Origin: Spirosoma radiotolerans
GTDB taxonomy: Bacteria > Bacteroidota > Bacteroidia > Cytophagales > Spirosomataceae
Reading direction: 5' to 3'
Assembly (NCBI RefSeq): GCF_000974425.1
Contig: NZ_CP010429.1
Location: forward strand, 620,001 to 684,000
Length of the DNA stretch: 64,000 nucleotides
Part shown: positions 60,723 through 64,000 of the stretch, piece by piece
How positions within the stretch are numbered: position 1 is the stretch's first letter
Layout: each line of letters opens with the position of its first letter
Program-made: the position numbers and the translations under genes
Notes under the pieces: model-generated
Told to the model about the DNA's origin: nothing
Database searches by the model: none
Seen by the model: the letters and a program-made list of their open reading frames with translations, nothing else

Positions 60723-61277
60723 TCAGGCCTCAATGCTTTCGAGAGCGGGGGCCGCAGGGAAGTCGACAGGAATGTTAGTCATACTGTGCAGATAATTTGA
60801 CATGATCTTATCGCCAACCATCAGAATCAGATCAATGACGCTGCTCTGTGCATAGCCAGCCGCTATATAGGCATCAACCAGTTCAGTGGCCGGATGGCCT
60901 TTGGTTTCGGTAATGGCTTGCGCTAGTTTAACCAGAGCATCGAGTTTCGGGTCAAAGTCAGCATACCCAGCGCGGAGTTGCAGCATTTGCTGGTCTGAAA
61001 AACCGTTCATTTTGCCTAGAGCTGTGTGGGCCGCCAAACAATAGACACACTTGTTGACCTGCGAAACGACCAAATTGATCGCTTCGCGTTCTTTCGCTCT
61101 GAACGCCCCTTTTGTCTGACTCTGCTGAAAAGCTAAATATGCGCCCAGGCCATTGTCAGACAAGCCGAAGGTAGCATAGAGATTCGGAACGAAACCGAGC
61201 CCTTTTTGTAACGTATCGAATAGTTGTTGATTTTGTGCTGAAACCTGATCTCGTGTTGGTACTGTGAAACTTGCCAT
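60723..61277 (-). CDS. Carboxymuconolactone decarboxylase-family peroxidase-related protein
   Basis: A 184-residue AhpD-like protein. KEREAINLVVSQVNKCVYCLAAHTALGKMNGFSDQQM carries the CxxC..H redox motif (CVYCLAAH). The all-helical length and the NQQLFDTLQKGLGFVPNLYATF opening fit the peroxidase-related CMD subgroup. It likely reduces organic peroxides or acts with the peroxiredoxin-like protein next to it. The AraC gene lies upstream on the same strand (88 bases) and may regulate it. Confidence 0.9.
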   Translation of the reverse strand: MASFTVPTRDQVSAQNQQLFDTLQKGLGFVPNLYATFGLSDNGLGAYLAFQQSQTKGAFRAKEREAINLVVSQVNKCVYCLAAHTALGKMNGFSDQQMLQLRAGYADFDPKLDALVKLAQAITETKGHPATELVDAYIAAGYAQSSVIDLILMVGDKIMSNYLHSMTNIPVDFPAAPALESIEA

Positions 61278-61365
61278 TTTCGTGTTGGTTTACGTTGTCG
61301 TTTTGACAATGCAAAGGTGCAGCGCCTAAACGCAGTCGAAAATGACCGTACTGCCCGACCTATTA

Positions 61366-62241
61366 TCAATTCTTCCCGAGAGGTAACGGTATTGACAGGT
61401 TACTTTTTATGTGTTCCTTAAATTCGGATGGGGGCAGGTTGACCTGCTTCTTGAAAAAACGACTAAAATGGGGGACTTCTTCAAAGCCTAGCTCATAGGC
61501 AATTTCTTTCGTCGATTTGTCGGTATAGAGTAGTAACCGCTTGGCTTCCAGTACGATTCGTTCGTGAATAAGTTGCAGCGGACTTTTCTGATTATAGATC
61601 GCAAACAGATTAGACAACGTTTTGGGCGATTTATTAAGCAGCTCCGCGTAGTCACTAACGGCGTGAAGCTTCCGGTAATGAATTTCGACCAGCAGATTGA
61701 ATCGCCGAACCAGGTCGAGGTCTTTCTCACTGAGGGTTGGATCAAGGTATTGCTCTTTTGCCAACCGGGTAAGTTTGATGATCAGCCGCTTCAGCAGCAT
61801 GCGGAGCATTTCGCCCTGTATGGCATCATGGGTCGAAAATTCATCGTGGAATACCGTCAGCAAGGCATCGAACTTCGTTTGCTCGCTGGAGCTAAGCGCC
61901 AGGAAAAGGGGGTCTTTAGCGCCGTAAAACAGAAAACCAACACAGGATACTTCCTTATCATGATCCACAATGCAATAAAAGGCCCGATCAAACTGCCAGG
62001 CAACAATGGTGTCGGGGTGTTCAAAACTGACCGATTGGCTGACCATCAGGGGCAGCATAGTCTGCCGGGGAAACAGATAGTTGATGCCATCGATCAGGAC
62101 GGCCTGGTCGTCGCCAACGTTCCAGGCAATGGTCAGTAGACGGCTTTGTGGTTCCCGGAAGAAGTAACGTTCGAAGCCAGGCTCCTGACAAATCAGGTTC
62201 AGTATGCCCGCCGTTTTTGGGTCCTGATACGTATGTAGCAT
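61366..62241 (-). CDS. AraC-family transcriptional regulator
   Basis: A 291-residue regulator. The C-terminal double helix-turn-helix is clear: NKSPKTLSNLFAIYNQKSPL then HERIVLEAKRLLLYTDKS then KEIAYELGFEEVPHFSRFFKKQ, with the Pro-Ser-Glu-Phe-Lys ending. The N-terminal sensor domain resembles a cupin (LLTIAWNVGDDQAVLIDGINYLF). It is upstream of the CMD/peroxiredoxin genes on the same strand and divergent from the MBL hydrolase gene (148 bases), so either could be its target. Confidence 0.92.
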   Translation of the reverse strand: MLHTYQDPKTAGILNLICQEPGFERYFFREPQSRLLTIAWNVGDDQAVLIDGINYLFPRQTMLPLMVSQSVSFEHPDTIVAWQFDRAFYCIVDHDKEVSCVGFLFYGAKDPLFLALSSSEQTKFDALLTVFHDEFSTHDAIQGEMLRMLLKRLIIKLTRLAKEQYLDPTLSEKDLDLVRRFNLLVEIHYRKLHAVSDYAELLNKSPKTLSNLFAIYNQKSPLQLIHERIVLEAKRLLLYTDKSTKEIAYELGFEEVPHFSRFFKKQVNLPPSEFKEHIKSNLSIPLPLGKN

Positions 62242-62389
62242 ACAAACGATAAGTAATTTCGGTCTGAACCTATATCCAGTTCCAAAAGTAACATGAATTA
62301 GGGCATAAGCCTACAGTCCCTGATTCGCCCGCCGTTCCGGGTTGTCAGGGAATGCATTTATATTTGTCCGGTAACTTTATCCTGTCTGT

Positions 62390-63253
62390 ATGCTGATCAA
62401 ACCCCTTGATACCGGACTTTTCAAACTTGATGGTGGCGCTATGTTTGGCGTGGTTCCGAAGTCGATCTGGCAAAAACAAAGTCCCGCCGATGAGCGAAAC
62501 CTATGCAACTGGGCCATGCGCTGCCTGCTTGTTGAGGAAGGCAACCGGCTTATGCTGGTCGATACCGGTGCGGGCGACAAGCAGGACGCTAAATTCTTCG
62601 CCTATTATGACCTGCCCAACGGGAAAACGCTGGTTGGGGCGGTTGAACAGGCCGGGTACTCCATCAATGATATTACCGATGTCCTGCTGACGCACCTGCA
62701 CTTCGATCACGCGGGTGGGGCTGTGCAGTACACAGATGCCAGCCGCACGAAGCTCGAAGCAACGTTTCCGCGGGCAAGCTACTGGAGCCATAGTGGTCAG
62801 TGGGACTGGGCAACGAACCCTAATCCCCGTGAACGGGCCACGTACCTGCGCGAAAACTTTATGCCCTTGCACGAGAACGACCAGCTTCGGTTTATCGATC
62901 AGGAAGACCTGGCTATACCCGGTGTTGACTTGCTTTATGTGGATGGACACACCGAAAAAATGACGTTGCCCACGTTTCAGGTTACGGGCCGTACGGGACA
63001 ACGGCGTACCGTAGCCTTTTGTGCCGATCTTATACCATCGGTGGCGCACATTCCCGTTCCCTATGTAATGGGGTATGACGTGCGCCCGCTCCTGACACTC
63101 AATGAAAAAACGGAGTTTCTTAACCGGGCTGTTGCGGAAGATTGGGTGCTTGTTTTCGATCACGACCCAACCGTCGAAGCCGCCACCTTGGAGCGCACCG
63201 ACAAGGGCGTCCGGGTAAAAGATACCGGAACATTAGCGGAATTTTTGTCGTAA
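62390..63253 (+). CDS. MBL-fold metallo-hydrolase
   Basis: A 287-residue metallo-beta-lactamase fold hydrolase. The metal motif is VLLTHLHFDHAGG (HxHxDH), preceded by RLMLVDTGAGD; LLYVDGHTEKM supplies the next histidine, AFCADLIPSVAHI the bridging Asp, and LVFDHDP the final histidine. The arrangement is like the AHL-lactonase/glyoxalase II-like group, but quorum-quenching activity cannot be claimed from this. It is divergent from the AraC regulator. Confidence 0.9.
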   Translation: MLIKPLDTGLFKLDGGAMFGVVPKSIWQKQSPADERNLCNWAMRCLLVEEGNRLMLVDTGAGDKQDAKFFAYYDLPNGKTLVGAVEQAGYSINDITDVLLTHLHFDHAGGAVQYTDASRTKLEATFPRASYWSHSGQWDWATNPNPRERATYLRENFMPLHENDQLRFIDQEDLAIPGVDLLYVDGHTEKMTLPTFQVTGRTGQRRTVAFCADLIPSVAHIPVPYVMGYDVRPLLTLNEKTEFLNRAVAEDWVLVFDHDPTVEAATLERTDKGVRVKDTGTLAEFLS

Positions 63254-63351
63254 GGTAGACGACTGGTCCGCGTAGCCGGAAACCAATGACGCCTGGCTTG
63301 TTAAGACCTATGTCCTGCTCACCTGCGGCTTGGCGGACCAGTCGTCTACCT
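63253..63351. repeat. 19-bp inverted repeat after the MBL gene
   Basis: AGGTAGACGACTGGTCCGC (63253-63271) is repeated in perfect reverse complement at 63333-63351, with 61 bases between that pair only weakly. The left arm begins on the last base of the stop codon of the MBL gene. It lies between two genes of the same direction. Confidence 0.7.
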
Positions 63352-63404
63352 GACAAAAACCAAAAAAGTAGACAGACCGTTATCTAATCAATAGTCTGAA
63401 ATAT

Positions 63405-64000
63405 ATGAAAATAGGGTTGGTGTTATCAGGGGGAGGGGCTCGTGGCATTGCTCATCTGGGGGTCATAAAAGCCTTGCAGGAAATGGGCATACCGTTCGAC
63501 CAGATTGCCGGAACTAGTGCCGGTTCCATTACCGGTGCTTTGCTGGCTCAGGGGTACACACCCGACGAAAGTCTGAAAATCATTGAATCGTCTTCGTTTA
63601 TGCGCCACTTGCGCCCTGCCTGGAACCGAATGGGCCTGCTGCGTCTGGACATGGTCGTCGACTTATACAGAAAGTACATTCCGCACGACTCATTTGAAGG
63701 GCTTAAAATTCCGTTACACGTGGTTGCGGTCGATTTGAATGCTGGCGAACAGGTCGTTTTCGAGAAAGGAGAACTGATCCGACCTGTACTGGCATCATGC
63801 TGTTTACCGGGTATTTTTGAGCCAATGCTCATTCACAAACGCCAGTTTGTGGATGGAGGTGTCTTGAATAACTTGCCGGTTGATGTGATCGAAAACAAAG
63901 TTGATTTCCTGATCGGATCGCATTGCAATGTATTGGGTCCCCGTAAACCGATTACCTCCATGCGGGGAGTTATTGAGCGTAGCTTAGTGCTTGCCGTGCA
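63405..64000 (+). CDS. Patatin-like phospholipase (partial)
   Basis: The first 198 codons are present; the gene leaves the window at the right edge. LVLSGGGARGIAHLGVIKAL has the patatin oxyanion loop (GGGxRG), IAGTSAGSITGALLAQG the catalytic Ser in GxSxG, and QFVDGGVLNNLPVDVI the catalytic Asp in DGG. It resembles the RssA/YlbK group of bacterial patatins, which hydrolyse phospholipid or acyl esters. ATG 63405 starts directly at the conserved strand. Confidence 0.92.
   Translation, partial: MKIGLVLSGGGARGIAHLGVIKALQEMGIPFDQIAGTSAGSITGALLAQGYTPDESLKIIESSSFMRHLRPAWNRMGLLRLDMVVDLYRKYIPHDSFEGLKIPLHVVAVDLNAGEQVVFEKGELIRPVLASCCLPGIFEPMLIHKRQFVDGGVLNNLPVDVIENKVDFLIGSHCNVLGPRKPITSMRGVIERSLVLAV

Noticed and set aside
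63120..63356. 78-codon minus-strand frame over the hairpin after the MBL gene
   Set aside because: It overlaps the MBL coding end and the inverted repeat, with no domain and no start signal.

Overview
The window comes from a Bacteroidota chromosome, most likely a Cytophagales member close to Spirosoma. The signs are a TonB/CarboxypepD_reg outer-membrane barrel protein, a type IX secretion plug protein, a PUR-domain DUF3276 protein, DUF4369/TlpA-type thioredoxins, and several promoters of the Bacteroidota form TTG/TTTG-N17-23-TAnnTTTG. Both edges cut genes: a serine hydrolase on the left and a patatin-like phospholipase on the right. No phage, complete insertion sequence or CRISPR array is visible.

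Layout. 1-5.3 kb: receptor and serine hydrolase, orphan Sfp-type phosphopantetheinyl transferase, amidohydrolase, then a small inverted-repeat element (5467-5644). 5.8-12.7 kb: an HxlR-controlled oxidoreductase operon (nitroreductase, ABM monooxygenase, SDR), a GNAT, the C-terminal stump of a second SDR, and a TetR/MFS-efflux/FabF group with matching palindromic operators. 12.9-25.7 kb: housekeeping (tRNA-Thr, ABC-F ATPase, radical SAM, bestrophin, T9SS plug, YchF, PUR protein, RlpA, DUF58, thioredoxin, YdcF, PfkA). 26-39.5 kb: a surface glycan locus on the minus strand with all six steps of CMP-pseudaminic acid synthesis (pseB, C, F, G, H, I), a flippase, two FkbM methyltransferases, two glycosyltransferases and a DUF115/Maf-like protein that could be the pseudaminyl transferase. 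41.8-46.6 kb: SGNH protein, carbamoyltransferase, second SGNH protein, a 49-residue DUF5989 protein and an SxtJ-like protein; this gene content resembles sxtI/L/K/J of the saxitoxin cluster but has no toxin genes around it. 46.7-50.7 kb: SAM-I riboswitch and metH. 50.8-52.4 kb: an AT-richer two-gene cassette, an AAA15/OLD-like ATPase and a small TOPRIM-like protein, a candidate defence system. 52.4-64 kb: fasciclin protein, xylulokinase, GH78 rhamnosidase, a molybdopterin oxidoreductase/cytochrome b pair, peroxide-type redox proteins, AraC regulator, MBL hydrolase and patatin.

Long, mostly perfect intergenic hairpins (stems of 15-35 bp) recur through the window. They share word-like sequences between loci without being copies of each other, and in two glycan genes one hairpin arm encodes the last codons. 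I consider the AAA15/TOPRIM cassette, the carbamoylation module and this hairpin family the parts most worth a second look.
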